DNA from: Lautropia sp. SCN 69-89
GTDB taxonomy: Bacteria; Pseudomonadota; Gammaproteobacteria; Burkholderiales; Burkholderiaceae_E
Assembly: GCA_001724855.1 (NCBI GenBank)
Contig: MEED01000014.1
Coordinates: 62,001 to 126,000, forward strand
Length of the DNA stretch: 64,000 bases
Direction: 5' to 3'
Shown: positions 9,181-25,944 of the stretch, piece by piece
Layout: each line of letters opens with the position of its first letter
Position numbering within the stretch: position 1 is the stretch's first letter
The notes under the pieces: model-generated
Told to the model about the DNA's origin: nothing
Databases searched by the model: none
The model's input: the letters and a program-made list of their open reading frames with translations, nothing else
Made by a program: the position numbers and the translations under genes

Positions 9181-11738
9181 AGCCGCTCGCCGATCCTGCC
9201 GGCCTGCGCGAGCAATACCGCCGGGCGCGCGCGGCGGCGATCGAGCGGTTTCGCAGTACGCAGGATCCCGATGCACTGTCGCGCGCGCTGGCGCGTGCGA
9301 CCGACCGCGCGCTGCGCGGCCTGTGGCGCGCGGCGCGCCCCGGAGGCCAGGCCGCGCTGCTGGCGGTCGGCGGCTACGGGCGTGGCGACCAGTTTCCGCA
9401 CTCCGACGTCGACCTGCTGATCGTGCGCGCCGAGCAGGCCGACGCGGCCCTGCTGCAGCGCCTGGAAGCGTTCGTCGGCGCATGCTGGGACTGCGGGCTG
9501 CCGATCGGCCACAGCGTACGCACCGGCGCGCAGTGCCTGGAGGAGGCACGCGCCGACATCACGGTGCAGACCGCGATGCTGGAGATGCGCTGGCTGGCCG
9601 GCAACCGCGAACTGGCCCGCGAACTGGCCGGCGCGCTCGCCGCCGAGCTGGACGTGCGCGCGTTCTTCTCGGCCAAGCTGCTCGAGATGCGGCAGCGCCA
9701 CTCGAAGTACGACGACACGCCGTACAGCCTGGAGCCGAACACCAAGGAAAGCCCGGGCGGGCTGCGCGACCTGCACGTGATCCTGTGGATTGCGCGCGCG
9801 GCCGGCTTCGGCCACAGCTGGCCCGAGCTGCAGCGCCGTGACCTGATCACCGCCAGCGAGGCTGCGCAGCTGCGGCGCAACGACCGCCGCATCCGCCGCA
9901 TCCGCGCCTGGCTGCACGTTCTCGCCGAACGGCGCGAGGACCGGCTCGTCTTCGACCTGCAGGCATCGGTGGCGCATGCCCTCGGGGTGGCCCACGCCGA
10001 CGCGCGGCGCTCCTCCGAAGAGCTGATGCAGCGCTACTACTGGGCGGCCAAGGCGGTGACGCAGCTGAACACGATCGTGCTGCAGAACCTGCGCGCCGCG
10101 CTGTTTCCGGCGCCCGATGCGCAACCCGAGCCGATCGACGCGGAGTTCCGCAACCTGCAGGGCATGCTCGACGCGGTCGACCCCGGATGCTTCGAGCGCG
10201 ACCCCGCCGCGATGCTGCGCGCCTTCCTGACGATGGAGCGCCATCCCGAACTCTCCGGCATGACCACGCGCACGCTGCGGGCGCTCTGGCACGCGCGCAG
10301 CCGCATCGACGGCGCATTCCGGCGCGATCCGGTCGCGCGCGAGCTGTTCATGCAGATCCTGCAGGCGCCGCGCGGGGTCACGCACGAATTGCGGCGAATG
10401 AACCAGTGGTCGATCCTCGGGCGCTACCTGCCGGTGTTCCGGCGCATCGTCGGCCGCATGCAGCACGACCTGTTCCACGTCTACACGGTCGACCAGCACA
10501 TCCTGATGGTGGTGCGCAACCTGCGCCGGTTCACGATCGCCGCGCACGCGCACGAGTATCCGTTCTGTTCGGAACTGATGAGCGGCTTCGATCGGCCGTG
10601 GCGCCTGATCGTCGCAGCGCTGTTCCACGATATCGCCAAGGGGCGCGGCGGCGACCACTCGAAGCTCGGGCGGCTCGACGCGCGACGCTTCTGCCGGCAA
10701 CACGGCGTCTCCCCGGCCGACACCGGGCTGATCGAGTTCCTGGTCGAGCACCACCTGACGATGTCCTCGGTCGCGCAGAAGCAGGACCTGAGCGACGCGG
10801 ACGTCGTCGCCCGCTTCGCCGCGCTGGTGAAGACCGGGGAGCGCCTCACCGCGCTGTACCTGTTGACGGTGGCCGACATCCGCGGCACCAGCCCGAGGGT
10901 CTGGAACGCGTGGAAAGGCAAGCTGCTCGAGGACCTCTACTGGCTCACCCGGAGGGTGCTGGCGGGCGAGGCGCCATCGGCGCAGGTGCGCGTCGACGCG
11001 CGGCGCGCCGAGGCGGTGCGCGTGCTGGGCCTGTACGCGATCGAACCCGGGCGCTACGCGCACTTCTGGCGCCAGCTCGACGCGCCGTACTTCCTGCGCA
11101 ACGACCCGCAGGACGTCGCCTGGCACACGCGCGTGCTGTACACGCACGCCGACACCACGACGCCGGTGGTGCGCGCGCGGCTCGCGCCGATCGGGGAAGG
11201 CTTCCAGGTGGTCGTCTACCAGCCCGACCAGCCCGACCTGTTCGCGCGCATCTGCGGCTACTTCGACGGCAAGAACCTGTCGGTGCTCGACGCAAAGATC
11301 CACACCACCGAGCACGGCTACGCGCTCGACAGCTTCGTGCTGGTCGACCCGGCCGGCCCGGCCCACTACCGCGACATCCTGGTGCAGGTGGAAACCGAAC
11401 TGGCGCAGCGCCTGGCGCGGCCCGGCGAGCTGCCGCCGCCGGTGCGCGGTCGCATCTCGCGGCGCTCGCGCTACTTCCCGATCGAACCCTCGGTGGACCT
11501 GCGCCCCGACGAGCGCGGGCGCCAGTTCCTGCTGTCGGTGGTGGCCAACGACCGTACCGGGCTGCTCTACGGCATCGCGCGCGTGCTCGGCCGCTACCGG
11601 ATCAGCCTGCACACGGCGCGGATCACGACGCTGGGCGAGCGCGTCGAGGACGTGTTCCTGATCGACGGCGAGGCGCTGCGCAATCCGCGCGAGCAACTGC
11701 AGTTCGAGACCGAGCTGCTGGCGGAATTGCGCGCCTGA
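9177..11738 (+). CDS. glnD: Bifunctional PII uridylyltransferase / uridylyl-removing enzyme GlnD
   Basis: GlnD (853 aa) senses glutamine and adds or removes UMP on PII proteins, setting nitrogen assimilation. The nucleotidyltransferase domain has VGGYGRGDQFPHSDVDLL with catalytic Asp77 and Asp79. The HD phosphohydrolase (UMP-removing) domain has FHDIAKGRGGDHS at about residues 483-495. Two ACT domains that bind glutamine occupy the last roughly 170 residues. The start is GTG at 9177, overlapping the map stop (GTGA); this gives the normal family length. It ends about 50 bases before the convergent phosphorylase gene. Confidence 0.95.
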   Translation: MKPLADPAGLREQYRRARAAAIERFRSTQDPDALSRALARATDRALRGLWRAARPGGQAALLAVGGYGRGDQFPHSDVDLLIVRAEQADAALLQRLEAFVGACWDCGLPIGHSVRTGAQCLEEARADITVQTAMLEMRWLAGNRELARELAGALAAELDVRAFFSAKLLEMRQRHSKYDDTPYSLEPNTKESPGGLRDLHVILWIARAAGFGHSWPELQRRDLITASEAAQLRRNDRRIRRIRAWLHVLAERREDRLVFDLQASVAHALGVAHADARRSSEELMQRYYWAAKAVTQLNTIVLQNLRAALFPAPDAQPEPIDAEFRNLQGMLDAVDPGCFERDPAAMLRAFLTMERHPELSGMTTRTLRALWHARSRIDGAFRRDPVARELFMQILQAPRGVTHELRRMNQWSILGRYLPVFRRIVGRMQHDLFHVYTVDQHILMVVRNLRRFTIAAHAHEYPFCSELMSGFDRPWRLIVAALFHDIAKGRGGDHSKLGRLDARRFCRQHGVSPADTGLIEFLVEHHLTMSSVAQKQDLSDADVVARFAALVKTGERLTALYLLTVADIRGTSPRVWNAWKGKLLEDLYWLTRRVLAGEAPSAQVRVDARRAEAVRVLGLYAIEPGRYAHFWRQLDAPYFLRNDPQDVAWHTRVLYTHADTTTPVVRARLAPIGEGFQVVVYQPDQPDLFARICGYFDGKNLSVLDAKIHTTEHGYALDSFVLVDPAGPAHYRDILVQVETELAQRLARPGELPPPVRGRISRRSRYFPIEPSVDLRPDERGRQFLLSVVANDRTGLLYGIARVLGRYRISLHTARITTLGERVEDVFLIDGEALRNPREQLQFETELLAELRA

Positions 11739-11787
11739 AACGGGGCCGCGCCCGTGTCCGGGCTCGTGCCGCCCGCGCGCCGGAGCG

Positions 11788-12525
11788 TCAGGCGCGTGCC
11801 ACTTCGGCGAGCACGGTCCTCACGCGCCCCATCGTCGCTTCGAGCACCGCGTGGATGTCGGGCATCGAGATGGCGGCGCTGCTGGCACCCAGACCAGCCG
11901 CCTGGTTGGCAATCACGCACAGCGACGCGTAGGCGAGGTGCGCCTCGCGCGCCAGCGCGGCCTCGGGCATTCCGGTCATCCCGACCAGGTCGCAGCCATC
12001 GCGTGCCAGTCGCGCGATCTCGGCGGCCGTCTCCAGGCGCGGTCCCTGGGTGCAGCCATAGACCGCCCCGTCGATGACCGCCTCGCCACAGCGCTGCGCC
12101 GCCTCGATCAGCTGCCGCCGCAGCGCGGCGTCGTAGGGCCAGGTGAAGTCGACGTGGGTGACCGGCTGCTCGACGCCTTCGAAGAAGGTGTGTCCCCGCC
12201 CCCAGGTGTAGTCGACGATCTGGTCCGGCACCACCAGGCTGCCGGCGACGCAGTCGGCGCGGATGCCGCCAGCGGTGGCCACCGCCACGACCTGCGTCAC
12301 GCCGACCTGTCGCAGCGCCCAGACGTTGGCACGATAGTTGATCTCGTGCGGGGCGATCGTGTGCCCGTAGCCGTGGCGCGCGAGAAACACGATGGGCCGC
12401 CCGTCGAAGTCGCCGTGGGTGAGCGCGCAGGACGGGTCGCCGTAAGGGGTGCGCACCACCTCGCGCCGCGTATTGGCCAGTCCCGCGAGCCGGGCGAAGC
12501 CGCTGCCGCCGATGATTGCCAGCAT
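11788..12525 (-). CDS. S-methyl-5'-thioinosine / thioadenosine phosphorylase (PNP/MTAP family)
   Basis: This protein (245 aa) belongs to the MTAP/PNP-II family, which phosphorolyses thiopurine nucleosides in methionine salvage. Family motifs are IGGSGF at residues 5-10, the phosphate-binding ARHGYGH, HEINYRAN, TWGRGHTFFEG and GMTGMPEAALA. The base-binding loop reads VIANQAAGLG. It has Asn and no Asp pair like that of adenine-specific MTAP, which resembles 6-oxopurine enzymes. I therefore favour methylthioinosine as substrate; this is an inference. It lies 17 bases downstream of galU on the same strand. Confidence 0.8.
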   Translation of the reverse strand: MLAIIGGSGFARLAGLANTRREVVRTPYGDPSCALTHGDFDGRPIVFLARHGYGHTIAPHEINYRANVWALRQVGVTQVVAVATAGGIRADCVAGSLVVPDQIVDYTWGRGHTFFEGVEQPVTHVDFTWPYDAALRRQLIEAAQRCGEAVIDGAVYGCTQGPRLETAAEIARLARDGCDLVGMTGMPEAALAREAHLAYASLCVIANQAAGLGASSAAISMPDIHAVLEATMGRVRTVLAEVARA

Positions 12526-12542
12526 CTGCAGGTTCCTCGTGT

Positions 12543-20498
<7,956 letters not shown>

Positions 20499-20560
20499 CG
20501 AGGATTCCTGCCGCAATCACGGGCGTCGGCGCGGAGCGCGCCTGGTCGCCCGGCAAAACG

Positions 20561-20585
20561 CAAAAGCCGCGCTGGGCGGCTTTTG
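20561..20585. terminator. Perfect 10-bp hairpin between divergent smc and queF
   Basis: CAAAAGCCGC (20561-20570) and GCGGCTTTTG (20576-20585) pair perfectly around a five-base loop. On the minus strand the structure is followed by a T-rich stretch (TTTTGCGTTTT), so it resembles an intrinsic terminator or attenuator in the smc leader. On the plus strand it covers the -35 position of the TATAAT at 20594. No gene ends here, so an ordinary terminator role is not obvious. Confidence 0.5.
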
Positions 20586-20593
20586 ACGCTCCG

Positions 20594-20599
20594 TATAAT
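20594..20599 (+). promoter_or_regulatory. Candidate -10 box for queF
   Basis: A perfect TATAAT lies 73 bases before the queF ATG in otherwise GC-rich DNA. The sequence 17 bases upstream (GCTGGG) is not a good -35 and lies inside the loop of the 20561-20585 hairpin. A transcript starting near 20606 would have a leader of about 67 bases. Confidence 0.45.
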
Positions 20600-20672
20600 A
20601 GCACCCGCCCTTCCCGCCTCCCGGGAACGCAAGCGGGTCGGTTCCCGGGGCCGTTCGCCTTCGAATCCGCTC

Positions 20673-21092
20673 ATGCCTTCAAGACCCTCCCGAACGCTCG
20701 AGACCTTCGCCAACCCGGCAACCGGGCGCGATTACCTGGTGCACATCGAGGTGCCCGAGTTCACCTGCCTGTGCCCGCTCACCGGCCAGCCCGACTTCGC
20801 CAAACTGGCGATCGACTACGTACCCGATCGGCGCAATCTCGAGCTCAAGGCGCTCAAGCTCTACATGTGGAGCTTTCGCGACGAAGGCGCCTTCCACGAA
20901 GCCGTCACCAACCGTATTCTCGACGACCTGGTGGCCGCGGTCGCGCCGCGCTACCTGCGCCTCACCGCCCGCTGGTTCGTGCGCGGGGGCATTTTCACGA
21001 CAGTCGTGGCCGAGCACCGCAAGAGACGCTGGAAACCCGCACCACGGGTGGAACTGGGCGATTTTCCGAGCGAAACAAGCACTCGCGGATAG
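20673..21092 (+). CDS. queF: NADPH-dependent 7-cyano-7-deazaguanine (preQ0) reductase, short form
   Basis: QueF (139 aa) reduces preQ0 to preQ1 in the synthesis of the tRNA base queuosine. It is the short, unimodular type. The catalytic Cys lies in [15 protein letters not shown], and the NADPH/substrate motif is [16 protein letters not shown]. The ATG at 20673 precedes the conserved fold by about 28 residues. No other queuosine gene is visible nearby. It diverges from smc, and dapC follows 39 bases downstream. Confidence 0.93.
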   Translation: MPSRPSRTLETFANPATGRDYLVHIEVPEFTCLCPLTGQPDFAKLAIDYVPDRRNLELKALKLYMWSFRDEGAFHEAVTNRILDDLVAAVAPRYLRLTARWFVRGGIFTTVVAEHRKRRWKPAPRVELGDFPSETSTRG

Positions 21093-21113
21093 CAATAACT
21101 TGCTTGAATACCA

Positions 21114-21119
21114 TATACT
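21114..21119 (+). promoter_or_regulatory. Candidate -10 box for dapC
   Basis: TATACT lies in a short AT-rich stretch between queF and dapC, 12 bases before the TTG start. A transcript would begin about 5-7 bases before the start codon, leaving no room for a Shine-Dalgarno sequence. No clear -35 element is present. Confidence 0.4.
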
Positions 21120-21131
21120 TACGAGCGTTTA

Positions 21132-22322
21132 TTGAACCCGTTCCTCAACAATCTGCAGCCCTATCCGTTCGAGCGGCTGCGCGCGCTGCTGGCCGGCGTC
21201 GCCGCGCCCGAAGCCTTCACGCCGCTGAACCTGTGGATCGGCGAGCCCCGGCATCCGACGCCGGCGCTGATCCGCGAGGCGCTCACCGCCCATCTGGACG
21301 GGCTGTCGAGCTACCCGGCCACCGCGGGCACGCCCGCGCTGCGCGAGGCGATCGCCGCGTGGCTCCGGCGACGCTACGCGCTGCAGGCGATCGATGCCGC
21401 CACCGAGGTGCTACCGGTCAACGGCTCGCGCGAAGCGCTGTTCGCCTTCGCGCAGGCGGTCGTCGATCCGGCGGCCGGCGCGCGGGTGGTCTGCCCCAAC
21501 CCCTTCTACCAGATCTACGAGGGCGCAGCGCTGCTCGCCGGCGCCCATCCGTATTACGTCGAGCAGTCGCCGCAGACGCGTTTTCGCTGCGACTGGACAT
21601 CGGTGCCCGAGGCGGTCTGGGCCGACACCCGGCTGGTCTATGCCTGTTCGCCCGGCAACCCCACCGGCGCGGTGCTCGCCCTCGACGACTGGCAACTGCT
21701 GTTCGAGTTGTCCGACCGGTACGGCTTCACGATCGCGGCCGACGAGTGCTATTCGGAAATCCACTTCGACGACTCTGCGCCGCCGCTCGGGGCGCTGCAG
21801 GCCGCGCAGGCGCTGGGCCGCACCGACTGGCGGCGCCTCGTGGTCTTCTCCAGCCTCTCGAAACGCTCCAACGCGCCGGGGCTGCGCTCGGGCTTCGTTG
21901 CCGGCGACGCGTCGATCCTGCAGCGCTTCCTGCTCTACCGCACCTACCACGGCAGCGCGATGAGCCTGCCGGTGCAGGCCGCCTCGATCGCCGCATGGGG
22001 CGACGAAGCGCACGTGGCCGAGAACCGGCAGATGTACCGGAGCAAGTTCGACGCGGTCACGCCGGTGCTGGCGCGGGTGCTCGAAACCGCGCGGCCCGAG
22101 GCCGGCTTCTACCTCTGGGCGCGCGTGCCGGGCGGCGACGACCAGGCGTTCTGCCGCGATCTGTACGCCCAATATAATGTGCTGCTGCTTCCGGGCAGCT
22201 TCCTCGCCCGCGAGCAGGACGGGCGCAACCCCGGCAGCGGCTTCGTTCGCATCGCGCTGGTCGACACGCTGGCCGGATGCGTCGAAGCGGCATCCCGTAT
22301 CGAACGCTTCCTCTCCTGCTGA
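21132..22322 (+). CDS. dapC: Succinyldiaminopimelate transaminase DapC
   Basis: This class I/II PLP aminotransferase (396 aa) transfers an amino group to N-succinyl-2-amino-6-ketopimelate in lysine and diaminopimelate synthesis. N-terminal LNLWIGEPRHPTP and YPATAGTPALREAI are typical. The PLP lysine is in SSLSKRSNAPGLRSGF, and the NPTGAV segment binds the cofactor. The start appears to be TTG at 21132, since NPFLNNLQPYPFERL is the conserved N terminus and no ATG or GTG is nearby. Adjacent dapD and nearby dapE confirm the pathway. Confidence 0.9.
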   Translation: MNPFLNNLQPYPFERLRALLAGVAAPEAFTPLNLWIGEPRHPTPALIREALTAHLDGLSSYPATAGTPALREAIAAWLRRRYALQAIDAATEVLPVNGSREALFAFAQAVVDPAAGARVVCPNPFYQIYEGAALLAGAHPYYVEQSPQTRFRCDWTSVPEAVWADTRLVYACSPGNPTGAVLALDDWQLLFELSDRYGFTIAADECYSEIHFDDSAPPLGALQAAQALGRTDWRRLVVFSSLSKRSNAPGLRSGFVAGDASILQRFLLYRTYHGSAMSLPVQAASIAAWGDEAHVAENRQMYRSKFDAVTPVLARVLETARPEAGFYLWARVPGGDDQAFCRDLYAQYNVLLLPGSFLAREQDGRNPGSGFVRIALVDTLAGCVEAASRIERFLSC

Positions 22323-22337
22323 GACGAACCATCCGCC

Positions 22338-23159
22338 ATGACGCCGCTGCAGCAGACCATCGACCAGGCCTGGGAACAGCGTGACGAGCTGGCTCCCGCG
22401 AGCGCACCGACCGAGGTCCGTGACGCGGTCTACGCCGTGCTCGCGAGACTCGACGAGGGCAGCCTGCGCGTGGCCGAGAAGCGCGATGGCGCCTGGCAGG
22501 TGAACCAGTGGGTGAAGAAGGCGGTGCTGCTGTCGTTCCGGCTCGACGAGAACGTGCCTACGCAGTCTGGCCCTCTGCGCTTCTACGACCGCATACCCAC
22601 CAAGTTCGAAGACTGGCGCCCGGCCGACTTCCAGGCGGCCGGCATCCGGGTAGTCCCGCCAGCCGTCGCGCGTCGCGGCTCCTTCGTCGGAAAGAACGTC
22701 ATCCTGATGCCCTCGTACGTGAACATCGGCGCGTACGTCGGCGAGGGCACGATGGTCGACACCTGGGCCACCGTGGGGTCGTGCGCGCAGATCGGCCGCA
22801 ACGTCCACCTGTCGGGGGGCGTGGGCATCGGCGGCGTGCTCGAGCCGCTGCAGGCCGGCCCGACGATCATCGAGGACAACTGCTTCATCGGCGCGCGATC
22901 GGAGGTCGTAGAGGGCGTCGTCGTCGAGGAGAACTCGGTGCTGTCGATGGGCGTCTACATCGGCCAGAGCACGAAGATCTACGATCGCCAGTCGGGGAAA
23001 GTCCTCTACGGGCGAGTGCCTGCGGGATCGGTGGTGGTGCCGGGCTCGCTGCCTTCGGCCGATGGCAAGGTGAGCCTGTATTGCGCGGTGATCGTCAAGC
23101 GCGTCGATGCACAGACGCGGGCGAAAACCGGCATCAACGAGTTGCTGCGCGGCGATTGA
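22338..23159 (+). CDS. dapD: 2,3,4,5-tetrahydropyridine-2,6-dicarboxylate N-succinyltransferase
   Basis: DapD (273 aa) succinylates tetrahydrodipicolinate with succinyl-CoA, directly before the DapC step. The N-terminal helical domain is followed by a left-handed beta helix built of hexapeptide repeats, visible in [20 protein letters not shown] and [18 protein letters not shown]. The short gap of 15 bases after dapC indicates one operon. Length is normal for the family. Confidence 0.96.
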   Translation: MTPLQQTIDQAWEQRDELAPASAPTEVRDAVYAVLARLDEGSLRVAEKRDGAWQVNQWVKKAVLLSFRLDENVPTQSGPLRFYDRIPTKFEDWRPADFQAAGIRVVPPAVARRGSFVGKNVILMPSYVNIGAYVGEGTMVDTWATVGSCAQIGRNVHLSGGVGIGGVLEPLQAGPTIIEDNCFIGARSEVVEGVVVEENSVLSMGVYIGQSTKIYDRQSGKVLYGRVPAGSVVVPGSLPSADGKVSLYCAVIVKRVDAQTRAKTGINELLRGD

Positions 23160-23220
23160 GCCCGCCCCTGCCCTGCGCGGACGGGCAGGGTGCGCGGTGC
23201 GAAGACATCGGGAGATCCGG

Positions 23221-24426
23221 ATGATGATGGAGCGCTTGCTGCAGCTGATGTCGGAGAAGAAGGCCTCCGACCTGTTCCTTGCCCCCGGTTCGCCGGTGCA
23301 GCTCAAGCTCAACGGCGCGATGGTGCCGGTGAACCAGCAGCGGCTCGCCGCCGAGAACGTGGTCGCGCTGGTGCGCGAGATCGTCGACGAGCGCCACTGG
23401 GAGACCTTCGAGAAGCAGAACGAGCTGAATCTCGGCTACGGCGTGCGCAACATCGGCAGCTTCCGCGTGAACGTGTTCCGCCAGCGCGGCTCCGTGGCCT
23501 GCGTGATCCGTTTCATCCCGCACGACATCCCGAAGCTCGACACGCTGCACCTGCCGCCGATCCTCGGCGACCTGGTGATGGACAAGCGCGGGCTGCTGCT
23601 GGTGGTCGGTGCCACCGGATCCGGCAAGTCGACCACGCTCGCATCGATGATCGACCATCGCAACGAGCAGAAGGCCGGGCACATCCTCACGCTGGAAGAT
23701 CCGATCGAGTTCACCTTCCAGAACAAGCGCTCGATCGTCAACCAGCGGCAGATCGGCACCGACACCCATTCGCTCGATGTCGCGCTGAAGAACGCGATGC
23801 GACAGGCGCCCGACTGCATCCTGATCGGCGAGATCCGCGACACCTCCACGATGTCCAACGCGATCGCCTACGCGCAGTCGGGGCACCTGGTGCTCGCCAC
23901 GCTGCATGCGAACAACGCCAACCATGCGCTGAACCGCATCGTCAGCTTCTATCCGCCGGACAACCGACCCGTGCTGCTCGCCGACCTTGCGGCCACGCTG
24001 AAGGCAGTGGTCTCGCAACGACTGGTGCGCTCCTTCGACGGTAGCCGCCTGCCGGCGGTCGAGATCCTGCTCAACACGCGCCACATCGCCGAACTGATCG
24101 AGCAGGGTCGCCTCACCGAGATCAAGGACGCGATGAACCAGAGCCTGGCCGCGGGCTCGCGCACCTTCGACCATGCGCTGGCCGAGCTGGTGCGGGCGCG
24201 CCGCATCGCCAAGGAAGACGCGATGGCACACGCCGACTCCCCGACCAACCTGCTCTGGATGCTGGAGAACGAAGCCAAGGACGGCGCCGCGCCGCCCCCC
24301 GCCGGCACCGCACAGCCGGGCAACCTGGTCAGCCCGGCGATGGCCTCGGCGGCGCTCGGCCAGCCGGGCAAGCCGGACAGCGACGCCCAGGGGCCGTCGT
24401 TCTCCGAATTCATGCTCAACATCTGA
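23221..24426 (+). CDS. pilU: Type IV pilus retraction ATPase PilU-like
   Basis: This PilT/PilU-family hexameric ATPase (401 aa) powers or assists pilus retraction and twitching. Seen: the N-terminal PAS-like region KKASDLFLAPGSPVQLKLNG, Walker A GATGSGKSTT, the Asp box ILTLEDPIEF, Walker B CILIGEIRD and the His box SGHLVLATLHANNA. The C-terminal segment (LIEQGRLTEIKDAMNQS..) looks like PilU, since the PilT motif AIRNLIRE is absent. A ribosome site GGAG stands six bases before the ATG at 23221. It lies between dapD and an ArsC-like gene, away from any other pilus gene in the window. Confidence 0.88.
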   Translation: MMMERLLQLMSEKKASDLFLAPGSPVQLKLNGAMVPVNQQRLAAENVVALVREIVDERHWETFEKQNELNLGYGVRNIGSFRVNVFRQRGSVACVIRFIPHDIPKLDTLHLPPILGDLVMDKRGLLLVVGATGSGKSTTLASMIDHRNEQKAGHILTLEDPIEFTFQNKRSIVNQRQIGTDTHSLDVALKNAMRQAPDCILIGEIRDTSTMSNAIAYAQSGHLVLATLHANNANHALNRIVSFYPPDNRPVLLADLAATLKAVVSQRLVRSFDGSRLPAVEILLNTRHIAELIEQGRLTEIKDAMNQSLAAGSRTFDHALAELVRARRIAKEDAMAHADSPTNLLWMLENEAKDGAAPPPAGTAQPGNLVSPAMASAALGQPGKPDSDAQGPSFSEFMLNI

Positions 24427-24427
24427 G

Positions 24428-24811
24428 ATGAACGAGGTCGTCGTCTACGGCATCGAGACCTGCGACCAGGTTCGCAAGGCGCGCGCCTGGCTGCGCGCGC
24501 ACCGCATCGCCTTCCGCTTCCACGACTTCCGCAAGGACGGGCTCGACGCGCAGTGCCTGTCGACCTGGCTGAGCCGCGTGCCCTGGGATTCGCTGCTGAA
24601 CCGCCGCGGCCTGGCCTGGCGCAAGCTCGACCCGCAACGCCGCGCGACGATTACCGACCAGACGAGCGCGGCCGAGCTGATGCTGGCCGACCCGACCCTG
24701 ATCAAGCGTCCGGTGCTGCAGGCGGGTGATCGCCTGCTCGTCGGCTTCTCCGAGCCCCTGTACGCCGGAGTGTTCGGCACCACGGCCGACGCCGGCCCCG
24801 CGGTGCGATGA
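24428..24811 (+). CDS. ArsC/Spx-family (YffB-like) thioredoxin-fold protein
   Basis: This 127-aa protein has the ArsC-like fold. [19 protein letters not shown] carries a single active-site Cys (Cys12) and lacks the CxxC of true Spx. Conserved core residues include FHDFRKDGL and the IKRPVL segment that marks the family. True arsenate reductase function is not implied; homologues in dap clusters have no proven role that I can cite. It starts one base after pilU, and its stop overlaps the dapE start (ATGA), so it is co-translated with dapE. Confidence 0.8.
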   Translation: MNEVVVYGIETCDQVRKARAWLRAHRIAFRFHDFRKDGLDAQCLSTWLSRVPWDSLLNRRGLAWRKLDPQRRATITDQTSAAELMLADPTLIKRPVLQAGDRLLVGFSEPLYAGVFGTTADAGPAVR

Positions 24812-25944
24812 GCCGCGTACGCGAGCTGGCCGAGGCGCTGATCCGGCAGCGATCGGTCACCCCCGACGACCAGGGCTGCCAGGCGCTCGTCGCAGACCGG
24901 CTCGGCGCGCTCGGCTTCGCCTGCGAGACGATCGAGAGCAACGGTGTGACCAACCTGTGGGCCGTGCGCGCAGGCGCCGCGGCCGGCCCCACGCTGGCAT
25001 TCGCCGGGCACACCGACGTGGTGCCCCCCGGTCCGCTCGACCAGTGGGCCAGCGATCCGTTCGTGCCCACGGTGCGCGACGGCCGCCTGTACGGGCGCGG
25101 CGCGGCCGACATGAAGACCTCGGTCGCCGCCTTCGTGGTCGCCATCGAGGAATTCCTCGAGGCCGGCGCGGGCCATGCCGGGCGCATCGCGCTGCTGCTC
25201 ACCTCCGACGAGGAAGGCCCGGCCACCGACGGCACGGTGCGCGTGGTCGAGACGCTCGCCGCGCGCGGGGAGCGCATCGATTTCTGCATCGTCGGCGAGC
25301 CCACCTCGGTCACGCGCCTCGGCGACACGGTGAAGAACGGCCGCCGTGGCTCCCTGTCGGGCCGGCTCACGGTCATCGGCGTGCAGGGTCACGTCGCGTA
25401 CCCGCATCTCGCGCGCAACCCGATCCACCAGCTCGCACCGGCGCTCGCCGAACTCGCCGCGGCCGAATGGGATCGCGGCAACGCGCATTTCCCGCCCACG
25501 ACCTGGCAGGTGTCGAACATCCAGGCCGGCACGGGGGCGACCAACGTGATCCCTGGCCGCGTCACGCTCGATTTCAACTTCCGCTTCTCCACCGCCAGCA
25601 CGGTCGAGAGCCTGAAGCAGCGGGTCGCCGCGGTGCTCGATGCGCATGGGCTCGACTACACGCTCGACTGGTCGCTGTCGGCGCTGCCGTTCCTCACTGC
25701 GCGCGGCGCGCTATGCGATGCACTGTCGGCGGCGATCCTCGCGGAAACCGGCGTCGCCGCGGAGATGTCGACCACCGGCGGCACCTCGGACGGCCGCTTC
25801 GTCGCCCGCATCTGCCCGCAGGTCGTCGAGTTCGGCCCGATCAACGCGAGCATCCACCAGGTCGATGAGCACGTGGGACTCGACGAACTCGAACCGCTGA
25901 AGAACGTCTACCGGCGCACGATCGCCGCACTTCTGCGCGCATGA
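24808..25944 (+). CDS. dapE: Succinyl-diaminopimelate desuccinylase DapE
   Basis: DapE (378 aa) is a di-zinc M20 peptidase-family enzyme that releases succinate to give LL-diaminopimelate. Metal and catalytic residues are in [22 protein letters not shown] and [11 protein letters not shown]. The C-terminal GGTSDGRF and [14 protein letters not shown] complete the active site. It overlaps the ArsC-like gene upstream and prmB downstream by four bases each (ATGA), a tight co-translation series. Confidence 0.96.
   Translation: MSRVRELAEALIRQRSVTPDDQGCQALVADRLGALGFACETIESNGVTNLWAVRAGAAAGPTLAFAGHTDVVPPGPLDQWASDPFVPTVRDGRLYGRGAADMKTSVAAFVVAIEEFLEAGAGHAGRIALLLTSDEEGPATDGTVRVVETLAARGERIDFCIVGEPTSVTRLGDTVKNGRRGSLSGRLTVIGVQGHVAYPHLARNPIHQLAPALAELAAAEWDRGNAHFPPTTWQVSNIQAGTGATNVIPGRVTLDFNFRFSTASTVESLKQRVAAVLDAHGLDYTLDWSLSALPFLTARGALCDALSAAILAETGVAAEMSTTGGTSDGRFVARICPQVVEFGPINASIHQVDEHVGLDELEPLKNVYRRTIAALLRA

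Noticed and set aside
11739-11787. Terminator between glnD and the phosphorylase gene
   Set aside because: Only a five-base ACGGG/CCCGT stem is seen and no T-run follows on either strand.
20499-20516. TTG at 20516 as the smc start
   Set aside because: It would add six residues before the universal SMC N terminus; the GTG at 20498 has AGGA at the right distance.
24428-24811. Arsenate reductase
   Set aside because: Only the fold and one Cys are shared. No other arsenic gene is present and the gene is embedded in the dap cluster.
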